From: Palsa-504 sp963767565
Lineage (GTDB): Bacteria; Actinomycetota; Actinomycetes; Streptosporangiales; Streptosporangiaceae
NCBI GenBank assembly: GCA_963767565.1
Contig: CAVYEG010000001.1
Span: 124,001-188,000 of the forward strand
Direction of reading: 5' to 3'
Length of the DNA: 64,000 nt
The notes below the pieces were generated by a model. It was not told the origin of the DNA. It searched no databases and worked only from the letters and a program-made list of their open reading frames with translations. A program made the translations under genes and the position numbers. This document shows, piece by piece, positions 25,064 to 33,436 of the stretch (within the stretch, counting starts at the first letter, position 1; every line of letters begins with the position of its first letter).

Positions 25064-25677
25064 GATGGCCCTCCCTGCAGCCCGATCCGGTGCCTTCTGG
25101 CCGGCATGACCTGGCCGAACGTCCCCACGATCTCGTCGATGAACCCGTACTCCCTGGCCTGGGCGGCCGTGTACCAGTGGTCGTGCAGCGAATCGGCGAA
25201 GATCTGCTCGACCGGCTGGCCGGTGTCCTCGGCGATGAGCCCGAGCACGGTGTCCACCGTGTGCCGCAGGTCATCGGCCTGGACCTCGATGTCCACCGCG
25301 CTGCCGCCGATGCCCGATGAGCCGCGGTGCATGAGGATGCGGGCGTGCGGCAGCGCGAACCGCTTGCCCTTGGTACCCGCCGAGAGCAGGAACTGCCCGG
25401 CGCTGCAGGCCAGCCCGAGGGCCAGCGTGGAGATCTCGCACGGCACCAGCCGCATGATGTCGCGGATGGCCAGCATGGACGGCACCGACCCGCCGGGGGA
25501 GTTGATCCACAGGGCGACGTCGGAGGTGGGGTCCTCGGCGGCCAGCGCCAGCAGCTGCGTAGCCAGCAGCGTGCCGTTGTCGTCGTCGAGCACCCCGTCG
25601 AGCACGAGGATCCGCTGGTGCAGCAGCTGCTCCCGGACCCGCTCGCTGAACAGGGGAACCTTGTCGTCGTGTGCCAT
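25060..25677 (-). CDS. clpP: ATP-dependent Clp protease proteolytic subunit, active type
   Basis: 205 residues from ATG 25677. The triad is intact: Ser92 in GLACSAGQFLL, His117 in ARILMHRG and Asp166 in DSLHDHW. The NSPGGSV oxyanion loop is canonical. ATG 25716 is an alternative start; the GGAGG before 25677 is only one base away from the ATG, which is unusually close. It is the first gene of a two-gene clpP operon that lies downstream of a 32-bp inverted repeat and faces the ClgR/PopR-like gene, recalling clpP3-clpP4 with popR in Streptomyces. Confidence 0.9.
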   Translation of the reverse strand: MAHDDKVPLFSERVREQLLHQRILVLDGVLDDDNGTLLATQLLALAAEDPTSDVALWINSPGGSVPSMLAIRDIMRLVPCEISTLALGLACSAGQFLLSAGTKGKRFALPHARILMHRGSSGIGGSAVDIEVQADDLRHTVDTVLGLIAEDTGQPVEQIFADSLHDHWYTAAQAREYGFIDEIVGTFGQVMPARRHRIGLQGGPS

Positions 25678-25717
25678 GCCTCCAGCCTGCGGCACACCCG
25701 CCTGCCGGGGCTTCATA

Positions 25718-25749
25718 CGCTGCTGTGAGCAGATCTGCCCACAGCAGCG
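25718..25749. promoter_or_regulatory. 32-bp inverted repeat upstream of clpP
   Basis: Arms CGCTGCTGTG and CACAGCAGCG flank the inner palindrome GCAGATCTGC, with one mismatched pair. It fills the gap between the stop of the PLP-enzyme gene and the clpP start. It could be an operator for the XRE regulator or a terminator of the upstream gene; there is no U tract. Confidence 0.65.
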
Positions 25750-27018
25750 CTAGAAGTAGGTGGCCACGGTCTCGGTCACGTTGTAGTCGTCGTCCACCAG
25801 GTACAGCACGCGCCACTTGTCGAAGGTGGTGCAGGGATGCGACGGGCCCAGCGCCACCAGGTCGCCGACTGACACGCCGTGGCCCGTCGGCACGGTCATG
25901 TGCGCGTGCTGGTCGCTGACCGCGGTCATCTGCCAGCCCGCCTCGCGCAGCGAGCGGCCCACCGGCGAGCCGCGCCGGACGTGGGTCAGCGCGACCGGAT
26001 TCCCGGCGTCCTGGCCGAAGTCCCGCCGTCCGGCCGACAGGATCACCCGGTCCGGCTCCGGCATCGACAGCACCTGGGTCCACACCTCCAGCGCCGGCTC
26101 GAGGTCCGGCTCGGCCGAGCCGCTGCGCTGGTGCAGGTCGGCCAGCAGCCCGTCGTAGAGCACCCAGTCCTGGGTCAGGTAACAGCCGCTGCGCAGAACC
26201 ACCCGCGCGGGCCTGGACAGCCGCGCCGCCGACAGCTCCTCGATGACGAGGTCGTAGAACGCGCTCCCGCCCGCCGACAGCAGCACTTCACCCGGCGAGC
26301 CGCTCGAGCCCGCCGAGCTGACCGAGCTGGCCGAGCTGTCCGAGAACAGCCCCCGGCCATCCAGCGCCTCGGCGATGGAGACCAGGAACCGCAAGAACTC
26401 CCGCGCATCAGCCGAACGCCGCCCGGCCTCCCGGAACTGCAGCAGCCCCTCGAACCCCTCCACTCCCACCAGTGCCAGCTGCGAACCCGCGGCCCGCGCC
26501 GCCTCCGCGACCGAGACCGCCGTCTCCACGTCGCGCACCCCGCACCGGCCGCCCGCCAGCCCGCCCTCGACCAGCACGTTGACCCGCCGCCCCGGATCAG
26601 CCGCCGCCACCCGCGAAGCCAGCAGCTCCACCCCCGCCACCGAGTCGACCAGGCAGTAGAACTCGAACCCCGGATCCCGCCGCAGCTCGCCACAGACGTA
26701 CCGGATATCCGCCGCCCCGACCAGCTGGTTCGCGTAGAAGATGCGCTGCACCCCGTGCCGCCGCCCCACCTCGACTTGGGCACAGGTGGCGAAGGTCAGC
26801 CCCCAGCAGCCCGCCGTCAGCTGGCGGCGGAACAGGGCCGGCGTCATCGAGGTCTTAGCGTGCGGGCACAGCAGCACCCCGCTCGCGTCGCTGAACTCCT
26901 GGAACCGCGCGATGTTCCGCTCCAGCGCGCCGCCGCGCAGCACGCACAGCGGCAGTGGCAGGTCCTCGCGCAGCACGTTCCAGCCCAAGGCAGCGCCCGC
27001 CGGCGCAATCATGTCCAT
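25750..27018 (-). CDS. PLP enzyme of the D-threonine aldolase/D-serine dehydratase-like family
   Basis: About 422 residues. The alanine-racemase-like barrel carries LLCPHAKTSMTPALFRRQL with the PLP lysine in PHAKT, and the C-terminal metal site SDQHAHM with GPSHPCTTFDKWRVLYLV, which places it with amino acid deaminases and D-threonine aldolases. A Ser-rich low-complexity insert (SDSSASSVSSAGSSGSPG) near residue 240 is unusual. Predicted to act on D-amino acids. ATG 27036 is an alternative start. Its 3' end directly abuts the inverted repeat before clpP. Confidence 0.82.
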   Translation of the reverse strand: MDMIAPAGAALGWNVLREDLPLPLCVLRGGALERNIARFQEFSDASGVLLCPHAKTSMTPALFRRQLTAGCWGLTFATCAQVEVGRRHGVQRIFYANQLVGAADIRYVCGELRRDPGFEFYCLVDSVAGVELLASRVAAADPGRRVNVLVEGGLAGGRCGVRDVETAVSVAEAARAAGSQLALVGVEGFEGLLQFREAGRRSADAREFLRFLVSIAEALDGRGLFSDSSASSVSSAGSSGSPGEVLLSAGGSAFYDLVIEELSAARLSRPARVVLRSGCYLTQDWVLYDGLLADLHQRSGSAEPDLEPALEVWTQVLSMPEPDRVILSAGRRDFGQDAGNPVALTHVRRGSPVGRSLREAGWQMTAVSDQHAHMTVPTGHGVSVGDLVALGPSHPCTTFDKWRVLYLVDDDYNVTETVATYF

Positions 27019-27061
27019 CCGCCCAGCATGGGGCATCGGCGAACCGCCCGCGGCGCCGAAC

Positions 27062-27298
27062 TCACGTGGCGCTCGTCAGGTCGGCCAGCTGCGAACTGGC
27101 CGACTGCCGGGACCGGGCCACGAACGTGGACGCGAACCCGAGCACCAGCACGCCCAGGGCAAACCACGGCGCCAGGATGGTCGGGCTGGTCACCTTGTAG
27201 AACGACCCGAGGATGGCCGCGCAGCCGGGCGAAGTCGCCGTACGGGACGCCCCGCGCCCACAGGTCGAGATCGGTCAGGTCCACCGGGGCCGTCATGA
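27062..27298 (-). pseudogene. Chimeric remnant: cytochrome P450 N-terminus fused to amino-acid permease C-terminus
   Basis: From 27298 the frame gives VDLTDLDLWARGVPYGDFARLR, a typical P450 N-terminus. From about 27215 another frame gives AAILGSFYKVTSPTILAPW then a membrane helix ending in ARSRQSASSQLADL and a stop at 27062, like the tail of an APC permease. A deletion has joined the two ends. Confidence 0.6.
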
Positions 27299-27379
27299 TA
27301 TTAGTTCGGCACCGAATGATCTAGCCGGCAACGGGCGCGTGCGAAGATCGTGCCCGAGGATGAGCAGGCGGAGGAGCAC

Positions 27380-28744
27380 ATGGACCTGGATCGGTGGCTG
27401 AGCGAAGGACTGCAGGCGGTGGCCGGCTGGCAGGACGGCTTCGGCCCCTTCGACCGGCACGCCTCGCTGGACATCCCTGACGACCGGTTCGCCGCGGTCT
27501 TCGCTGAGTTCACCGGGCGGCTGCGGGACAACTACCCGTTCTTCCACCCCAGCTACATCGGCCAGATGCTCAAGCCGCCGCATCCCGCGGCCGTGGCCGG
27601 CTACCTCACCGCCATGCTGATCAACCCGAACAACCACGCCCTGGACGGCGGCCCGGCCACCGCCCAGATGGAGAAGGAAGTGGTCGCCCGGCTGGCGGCC
27701 ATGTTCGGGTTTGACGATCCCCTGGGTCACCTGACCACCAGCGGCACGATCGCCAACCTGGAGGCGCTGTACGTGGCGCGCGAGCTGCACCCGGGCCGGG
27801 GCATCGCCTACTCGGCCGAGGCGCACTACACCCACGGCCGGATGTGCGGCGTGCTCGGCGTGACCGGCACGCCGGTCGGCGTGGACGCCGCCGGCCGCAT
27901 CGACCTGTCCGAGCTGGACGCGCTGCTGGCCGGCGGCCGGATCGGCACGGTGGTGGCCACCGCGGGCACCACCGGCCTGGGCGCCATCGACCCGGTGCAC
28001 GAGGTGCTCGCGGTGGCCCGGCGGCACGGGGTGCGGGTGCACGTGGACGCGGCCTATGGCGGGTTCTTCACCCTGCTGGCCGGGCAGGACGGTCACGCCG
28101 GCCTGGACCCGGCGCCGTGGCGGGCCATCGGGTCGTGCGACTCGGTGGTGATCGACCCGCACAAGCACGGGCTGCAGCCCTACGGCTGCGGCGCGGTGCT
28201 GTTCGCCGACCCTGACGTGGGCCGGTTCTACGTGCACGACTCCGCCTACACCTACTTCACCTCCGACGAGCTGCACCTGGGCGAGATCAGCCTGGAGTGC
28301 TCGCGGGCGGGCGCGGCCGCGGCCGCGCTGTGGCTGACGCTCGCCCTGCTGCCGCTTACCCCCGAGGGGCTGGGCCAGGTGGTCGCGGCCGGGCGGCGGG
28401 CCGCGCTGGCCTGGGCCGGCCTGCTGCGCGACTCGGACCTGCTGGAGCTGTACCAGCCGCCCGAGCTGGACATCGTCTGCTACTTCCCGCTGACCGGCGG
28501 GCTCCGCCTGTCGGCCATCGACGCCGCCTCGGCGCGGCTGCTGGCCGACGGGATGGCCGACCGGCGGCCGGTGTTCCTGTCCACGCTCCGCGTCACCGGC
28601 GCGGCGCTGGCGGCCCGGCACCCGGCCATGGCCGCCGATGCCGGCCAGGGCCGCATCCTGCGCAGCGTGCTGATGAAACCCGAATCAGAAGACCACGTCG
28701 CCGAACTGCACGCCCGCGTCGAGGAACTGGCGGCCGCGCGCTGA
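27380..28744 (+). CDS. PLP-dependent decarboxylase-like protein (group II fold)
   Basis: 454 residues from ATG 27380, behind GGAGGAG. The fold-type-I pattern of aromatic-L-amino-acid and tyrosine decarboxylases is seen: LDGGPATAQMEKEVVARLAAMFGF, LTTSGTIANLEAL, VHVDAAYGGFF and VVIDPHKHGLQPYGCG with the PLP lysine. The ring-stacking His lies in EAHYTHGRM. Substrate cannot be told. It begins divergently from the P450/permease remnant. Confidence 0.85.
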   Translation: MDLDRWLSEGLQAVAGWQDGFGPFDRHASLDIPDDRFAAVFAEFTGRLRDNYPFFHPSYIGQMLKPPHPAAVAGYLTAMLINPNNHALDGGPATAQMEKEVVARLAAMFGFDDPLGHLTTSGTIANLEALYVARELHPGRGIAYSAEAHYTHGRMCGVLGVTGTPVGVDAAGRIDLSELDALLAGGRIGTVVATAGTTGLGAIDPVHEVLAVARRHGVRVHVDAAYGGFFTLLAGQDGHAGLDPAPWRAIGSCDSVVIDPHKHGLQPYGCGAVLFADPDVGRFYVHDSAYTYFTSDELHLGEISLECSRAGAAAAALWLTLALLPLTPEGLGQVVAAGRRAALAWAGLLRDSDLLELYQPPELDIVCYFPLTGGLRLSAIDAASARLLADGMADRRPVFLSTLRVTGAALAARHPAMAADAGQGRILRSVLMKPESEDHVAELHARVEELAAAR

Positions 28745-28816
28745 TCGATGATTCGGTTTGCTCCCCCCGGCCCGGACAGGTCACAATCGTGACTTAGGTA
28801 CTGGGGGATCTTGACC

Positions 28817-29031
28817 ATGGAACTGCTCGAGCGCGCGTCTTTCCTTGACACGCTAGACGAATATGCCGCGGCGGCCAGGCAGGGCGACGGCCGGCTGGTC
28901 CTGGTCTCCGGCGAGTCGGGCATCGGCAAGACCGTGCTGCTCGAGGAGTTCCAGCGCCGCACCACGGGCACCCGCTGGCTATGGGGCGCCTGCGAGGGCT
29001 GCTGACACCCCGGCCGCTCGGCCCGCTGTCC
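28817..29031 (+). pseudogene. Truncated LuxR-type AAA ATPase regulator
   Basis: MELLERASFLDTLDEYAAAA and then LVLVSGESGIGKTVLLEEF (Walker A) match the N-terminus of large LuxR-family ATPase regulators (MalT-like, about 900 residues). The frame ends after 63 codons at 29005; a one-base deletion before LTPRPLGPL accounts for the early stop. Nothing of the rest of the gene follows. Confidence 0.75.
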
Positions 29032-29206
29032 CGCCGCCCTTCCCCTCCCACGCACCCCCCCGCCCTCCCGCGCCGCAACCTAGGTATTCCCGCGGCCAAC
29101 CTAGGTACTGCACCTCGCTAACCAGGGCATTTCCTCCGATTCGCCGCCTGGCCGTCCCGACCTACCGTGATCGGGACAAGCCAATCAGGCTCGAAGGGAA
29201 GACATC

Positions 29207-29515
29207 ATGAACCTCATCCGTCACATCCGCCGTTCCGTCGCCATCGTGGCCGGACTGGCCGGGGCCGTGCTGGCCTTCGCCGCGCCCGCCTTTGCGCAGC
29301 CGGCGACGATCCCCATCTCCGGCGGCGACGCCACGTCCGCGGCCCCGGTCCCGGCGCAGGTCCCGGTCCAGGTTCGCACCATCGTCGCGGGCGGCATGCC
29401 CGGCTGGCAGATCGCCCTGATCGCCGTCGGCGCCGCCCTGATCGCCGCGGCGCTCGCGATCCTCGCCTACCGCATGCTGGCCGCCCGCCGTCAGGCCGTC
29501 ACCACCGCCGCCTGA
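29207..29515 (+). CDS. Small secreted/membrane protein
   Basis: 102 residues. It has an N-terminal signal sequence with positive start (MNLIRHIRRSVAIVAG) and AQP cleavage near residue 31, a short Pro/Val-rich outer segment, and a C-terminal membrane helix (WQIALIAVGAALIAAALAILAY) with a positive tail. Common as small type I membrane proteins in actinomycetes; function unknown. A strong hairpin follows at 29580. Confidence 0.6.
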   Translation: MNLIRHIRRSVAIVAGLAGAVLAFAAPAFAQPATIPISGGDATSAAPVPAQVPVQVRTIVAGGMPGWQIALIAVGAALIAAALAILAYRMLAARRQAVTTAA

Positions 29516-29579
29516 GTCATGCGCGACGGCCCGGCCCGAGTCCGCTGCACGGCTTCGGGAGATCCTCGCCCTGCTCACG

Positions 29580-29616
29580 GCCCAGGCCCGGACCTGTCAC
29601 CGGTCCGGGCCTGGGC
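29580..29616 (+). terminator. 15-bp stem hairpin terminator
   Basis: Arms GCCCAGGCCCGGACC and GGTCCGGGCCTGGGC flank a 7-base loop about 65 bases past the small membrane-protein stop. No U run follows, as is usual in these genomes. Confidence 0.75.
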
Positions 29617-29748
29617 TATCGAGGGCCTGCTCTTGATGCCCCAGCAGATAACGTTCGCCCCGGAATTCCAGCCGAGGAGCCAGCCGAGCAACCGGATCAA
29701 TGCGCATCTGAGCCCGGCTGTATCCGGCTCAGATGCACATCAAGCCGG

Positions 29749-29875
29749 TCCGGCCAGGGCCCCTGCCGGTCCGGCCAGGGCCCCTGCCGGTCCGGCCAGG
29801 GCCCCTGCCGGTCCGGCCAGGGCCCGTGCCGGTCTGGCGAGGGCCCCTGCCGGTCTGGCGAGGGCGTCGGCCGGG
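29749..29875. repeat. 21-bp tandem repeat, about six copies
   Basis: The unit begins GGTCCGGCCAGGGCCCCTGC and repeats with few changes. It ends 36 bases before the stop of the SDR gene on the minus strand. The + frame would read a seven-residue AGPARAP repeat, but there is no sign that it is translated. Confidence 0.85.
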
Positions 29876-29910
29876 CCGGATCGGCCGGGCGAACGTCTTC
29901 GGGCGCGGCA

Positions 29911-30645
29911 CTAGCCGCCGACGACCTGCTCGCCGCCGTCGATGTCGTAGGTCGCGCCGGTAACCGCGGTGTTGGCCATGAGATGTACGGCCAGCGAGGC
30001 CACGTCGCCCGGCTCGACCACGCGCCTGATGGGCAGGGTGGCCGCCAGCTGGCGGCGCCGTTCTTCGAGGTCGTCGCCCAGCAGCCGGGCGGACAGGGGC
30101 GTGTCGACGAATCCGGCCGCGATGAGGTTGACCCGGACCGGGGCTAGCTCGAGAGCCAGGTTGGCGGTGATGGCGGGCACCGCGGCGGCGGCGATCGCCG
30201 CGACGACCAGGCCCGGGCCGGGGCGGCGGGCCACGGTGCCGGTCATGAAGATCAGCGAACCGCCTGGCCGCAGTTTTCCCGTGGCGTTCCGGCCGATCCG
30301 CAGGGGCAGCAGCAGGTGCTCGTCCAGGGCCTGCCGGGCCGCCTCGAAGTCCATCTCGGCCAGCGGGGCATAGTACTGTGCGCCGGCCGTGACCATCACG
30401 TGGTCGACCGGGCCGGGCAGGCCGGCGAAGAACCGCTGCAGCGCGTCCGGGTCCGTGGCGTCGAAGGCCGAGGTCCCGCCGCCGCCGACGTCGGCGGCGG
30501 CGCGCTCGAGCCGCTGGGCATCGCGGCCGGTGAGGATGACGCCGGCCCCGGCGGTGTGCGCCTGGCGGGCCGTCTCGAGCCCGATGCCCGAACTCCCGCC
30601 GATCACCACGACGGTCTGCCCTGTTAGTCCGGTTGCGGTAGACAT
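29911..30645 (-). CDS. Short-chain dehydrogenase/reductase
   Basis: 244 residues from ATG 30645, with GAGGAG upstream. The classical SDR motifs are visible: VVVIGGSSGIGLETA for NAD(P), a VTAGAQYYAP variant of the NAG motif, and VNLIAAGFVDTPLSARLLGD near the C-terminus. The YxxxK catalytic pair is not obvious where expected (the region reads GPGLVVAAIAAAAVPAI), so it may belong to a non-classical group. The C-terminal NTAVTGATYDIDGGEQVVGG is typical. Confidence 0.83.
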   Translation of the reverse strand: MSTATGLTGQTVVVIGGSSGIGLETARQAHTAGAGVILTGRDAQRLERAAADVGGGGTSAFDATDPDALQRFFAGLPGPVDHVMVTAGAQYYAPLAEMDFEAARQALDEHLLLPLRIGRNATGKLRPGGSLIFMTGTVARRPGPGLVVAAIAAAAVPAITANLALELAPVRVNLIAAGFVDTPLSARLLGDDLEERRRQLAATLPIRRVVEPGDVASLAVHLMANTAVTGATYDIDGGEQVVGG

Positions 30646-30674
30646 CCCTGCTCCTCTGGTCGCTGGGCCCCTGT

Positions 30675-31090
30675 TCATGACGCCGCAGCCTGAGCCGGGA
30701 CCCGGCGGGCGCAGCCGGCCTTGGATGACCGCGGCACGATGCGGCGGCGGGCGGCGGCACGGCGGTTGCTGACGAACACCACGGTGACGAGCGCGGCCGC
30801 CACGCACAGCCCGCCTGTCACGATCATGGCGGGCTGGTGGCCGTGCGCCAGCGCACTGGCGTAGCTACGGCCGCCGGCCGCCCCGATCAGCACCGGCACC
30901 ACGGCGATCACGATCACCTCGCCGATCCGGGACGAGGCGTCATTGATGCCCGACGCCTCGCCCAGGTCCGGGTCGCCCACCGCGGCGAGCACCCCGCCGG
31001 TCATCAGCCACCGCGGGCCGATGCGCGGGACCAGGAATCCGCTGAGCGGCGACAGGACCAGGAAGACCACCGACTCCGGGATCAGCGCGG
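30675..31090 (-). pseudogene. MFS transporter remnant with internal deletion
   Basis: VVFLVLSPLSGFLVPRIGPRWLMTGGVL is a transmembrane and signature portion of a DHA2-type drug transporter. It jumps straight to GEASGINDASSRIGEVIVIAVVPVLIG and the last two helices, so roughly 200 internal residues are gone. The N-terminal half is also missing. Confidence 0.65.
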
Positions 31091-31216
31091 CCCCGGGCCG
31101 GCCAGCTTCCCGCTGCCGCGGATCAGGTCAATGCCCTTGTCGGCCAGTGCGCCGGCGCAGTGCTCGCCCGGTGACCCGGCCCCGACCACGATGATGTCGT
31201 AGTCGTAGCCGTCCAT
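31091..31216 (-). pseudogene. FAD/NAD(P) disulfide oxidoreductase N-terminal remnant
   Basis: ATG 31216 gives MDGYDYDIIVVGAGSPGEHC then DKGIDLIRGSGKLAGPG, which are two conserved pieces of the dihydrolipoamide/mercuric reductase family with the redox-disulfide region between them deleted. It runs into the MFS remnant. Confidence 0.6.
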
Positions 31217-31419
31217 CAGTGTCCGTCCCGCTCTGCGCCGGCGACCGGGTCGCGGCCACCTCGAGTTTGAAGTCCATGACGTCGGTTCCTCTCCTGGTCC
31301 TGCTGCCAGTCCCAGGCTCGCCTCTGGAGGTGGCCCTTCGCACCGGTAGGAGGCCCGGGCCGGTTACTGGTCCCGGGCACCGGGCCGGGTCGCGCCGCCG
31401 GCCGTCAGCCTGGCGGTCA

Positions 31420-31483
31420 GTCCCTCGGCCGGTCAGTCCCTCGGCCGGTCAGTCCGTCGGCCGGTCAGTCCCTCGGCCGGTCG
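31420..31483. repeat. 16-bp tandem repeat at the 3' end of the XRE-cupin gene
   Basis: Four copies of GGTCAGTCCCTCGGCC, one with a single change, span the stop codon of the minus-strand gene and continue past it. Confidence 0.85.
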
Positions 31484-32064
31484 GGCGCCTCGGGGCGCAG
31501 GTGTGCGTGATCGCCGTCGTGATCGAAGATGCACAGGATGTCCACCGGGCCGTTCTGGGCATTGATCGCGTGCGGGATCATGGTCGAGAATTCCGCCGCC
31601 TGGCCGGCCTCGACCAGGATGACCCGCCCGCCCAGCTGCAGCCGCGCGGTCCCGGACAAGACCGTGAACCAGTCCCGGCCCGGGTGGACCCGCAAGTCTT
31701 CCGGGACGTCGGCGGGGACGGGCTCGATGATGCGCATCTTGGCCACCGACACCCCATGCGGGGCCCGGTCCGGCGAGGTCAGCATCCAGGTGGTCGTGCC
31801 GTGCCGCACGTCACGCTGCGGCTTGATCACCACGTCACCGTCGTCGGCCGACTCGACCAGCTGGTCCAGCGTGGTGCCCAGGGCCCGCGCGATCACGGCC
31901 AGCTGATCGAGCGCGATGCGCCGGTGGCCGGTCTCGATGCGGCTCAGGTTGGACGGGCTCACATGACATCGGCGGGCCAGGTCGTCCAGCGACCAGCCCC
32001 GGGCCACTCGCAGCCCCCTGATCCGCTGCCGGACCAGGGTCTCCACCTCGACTTCTTGCTTCAT
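31465..32064 (-). CDS. XRE-family regulator with cupin sensor domain
   Basis: 199 residues. Helix-turn-helix LRVARGWSLDDLARRCHVSPSNLSRIETGHRRIALDQL is followed by a C-terminal cupin: VHPGRDWFTVLSGTARLQLGGRVILVEAGQAAEFSTMIPHAINAQNGPVDIL. Such regulators sense a small ligand and control neighbouring metabolic or efflux genes. It is divergent from the methyltransferase gene with 47 bases between, so it may control it. The ATG at 32064 is chosen over 32091. Confidence 0.87.
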   Translation of the reverse strand: MKQEVEVETLVRQRIRGLRVARGWSLDDLARRCHVSPSNLSRIETGHRRIALDQLAVIARALGTTLDQLVESADDGDVVIKPQRDVRHGTTTWMLTSPDRAPHGVSVAKMRIIEPVPADVPEDLRVHPGRDWFTVLSGTARLQLGGRVILVEAGQAAEFSTMIPHAINAQNGPVDILCIFDHDGDHAHLRPEAPDRPRD

Positions 32065-32111
32065 AGGCAAGACCCTATGCCATTGGAGCATGATTCGCGT
32101 ACCGTCGAGGC

Positions 32112-32972
32112 ATGAGTAACGATCACCAGAACCACCATCACCCCGGCACCGACGTGGACGAGGCGGCCCTGGCCGAGCTCCTGGACCTGGACGCCGTGGT
32201 GCTCCACTGCTACCTGTCCGAGGTCACCGGCCGGGTGCACGACCTGGCCGCGGGCCGTCCCGTCCGCCGCATCCTCGACCTGGGCTGCGGGACCGGAAAC
32301 GGCGCGCTCGCCTTGGTCCAGCGCTTCCCCGGTGCCGACGTGATCGCCGTCGACCAGTCCGCCGCGTTCCTGGGCCGCCTGCGGGACAAGGCCCGCGACC
32401 TGGGGCTGGACGGCCGGGTGCACACCGTCGAGGCGGACCTGGACGAGTCCTGGCCGGCCCTGGACCCGGTCGACGTGGTGTGGTCGTCGATGGCCCTGCA
32501 CCACCTGGCCGACCCGGACCGGGCCCTGAAGCAGGTCTTCGGCCTGCTCCGCCCGGGCGGCCTGCTGGCCGTGGCCGAGATGTACGAGAACCTGCGCTTC
32601 CTGCCCGACGACCTCGGCCTGGGCCGCCCCGGCCTGGAAGCGCGCTGCCGCGCCGCCCTGCACGAGCGCGCCACCGCCCTGATGCCCTACCTGGGCGCCG
32701 ACTGGGGCCCGCTCGTGGCGCAGGCCGGGTTCGCCGACGTGGCCGAGCAGGCCTTCGAGATCAGCCTGGCCGCGCCGCTGCCCGCCGCCGCGGGCCGTTA
32801 CGTCCAGGGCAACCTGCGGATGTTCCGGTCCCACGTCGGCGAGCTGATGGCCGCCGACGATCTGGCCGTCCTGGATACCCTCATCGGTGACGAAGGCCCC
32901 GCCAGCGCCCTGCACCGGCAGGACCTGGCCATCCGCGGCACCAAGATCCTCTGGACCGCCCGCCGCCCCTAA
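32112..32972 (+). CDS. Class I SAM-dependent methyltransferase
   Basis: 286 residues. The SAM site ILDLGCGTGNGALALV, an acidic VIAVDQS loop and a MALHHLADPDRALKQVFGLLRPGGLLAVAEM region define a class I methyltransferase of the UbiE type. The first 15 residues contain a His-rich NDHQNHHHPG stretch, perhaps binding metal. Substrate unknown. Divergent from an XRE-cupin regulator. Confidence 0.85.
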   Translation: MSNDHQNHHHPGTDVDEAALAELLDLDAVVLHCYLSEVTGRVHDLAAGRPVRRILDLGCGTGNGALALVQRFPGADVIAVDQSAAFLGRLRDKARDLGLDGRVHTVEADLDESWPALDPVDVVWSSMALHHLADPDRALKQVFGLLRPGGLLAVAEMYENLRFLPDDLGLGRPGLEARCRAALHERATALMPYLGADWGPLVAQAGFADVAEQAFEISLAAPLPAAAGRYVQGNLRMFRSHVGELMAADDLAVLDTLIGDEGPASALHRQDLAIRGTKILWTARRP

Positions 32973-32989
32973 CCGCAGGCCTCCGGATC

Positions 32990-33034
32990 ATCGTGGGCCG
33001 TTACCGTCCTCACAGCACGGTAACGGCCCACGAT
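32990..33034 (+). terminator. 18-bp perfect-stem hairpin
   Basis: TCGTGGGCCGTTACCGT pairs perfectly with ACGGTAACGGCCCACGA across a 9-base loop, 18 bases after the methyltransferase stop. It is symmetric and may also stop transcription from the right. Confidence 0.85.
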
Positions 33035-33125
33035 CACGAGAGCCTCCACACCTATCTCAGCCCGACCGGACCGCCAGCCCGGCTCCGACGTCACCGCCGG
33101 CTGGGAACCGCAGCCGTAGGCCCGG

Positions 33126-33310
33126 TTCAGGCACGCGGGGTGTTGACGTCCAGCGGGACGGACTCGGCGCTGATCACGCCGAGCGAGGTCACCTCGGGCG
33201 GCGTGATCACGTTCAGCCCCCAGTCGGTCAGCACCCGCATCCGGTTCCCGGACATGGCCTCCAGGTGGTAGCCGCGGGTCACCACGTTGGCGGCCGGCCC
33301 GGACAGCGGG
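33126..33310 (-). pseudogene. Type II NADH dehydrogenase C-terminal remnant
   Basis: The minus strand reads VVTRGYHLEAMSGNRMRVLTDWGLNVITPPEVTSLG and ends at a stop by 33126. The pattern RGYHL-x-GNRxRVxxDW is the C-terminal membrane-anchor region of NDH-2-like flavoproteins. There is no start or catalytic part; the upstream DNA belongs to another gene. Confidence 0.5.
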
Positions 33311-33343
33311 ATGTGCACCGGGTTGGCGGCGGCCGCCAGCCCG

Positions 33344-33436
33344 CTGCACGGCACGGTGCAGCTCACCATGCTGCGCGGGCAGGTGGTCGACCCGGCCCAG
33401 CCACGCGGGAAGCTGCTCAACCGGGAGCCGACATGA
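33344..33436 (+). pseudogene. Allantoinase/hydantoinase C-terminal remnant
   Basis: The frame LHGTVQLTMLRGQVVDPAQP then RGKLLNREPT, with a stop overlapping the racemase ATG, resembles the last 30 residues of cyclic amidohydrolases (GTVxxTIVRGxVV). The catalytic domain is gone, but the coupling to the racemase start is preserved, so the operon once began with this gene. Confidence 0.6.

Noticed and set aside
29749..29875. 21-bp tandem repeats as a CRISPR array or repeat peptide
   Set aside because: There are no unique spacers between units and no cas genes, and the frames reading it lack start context.
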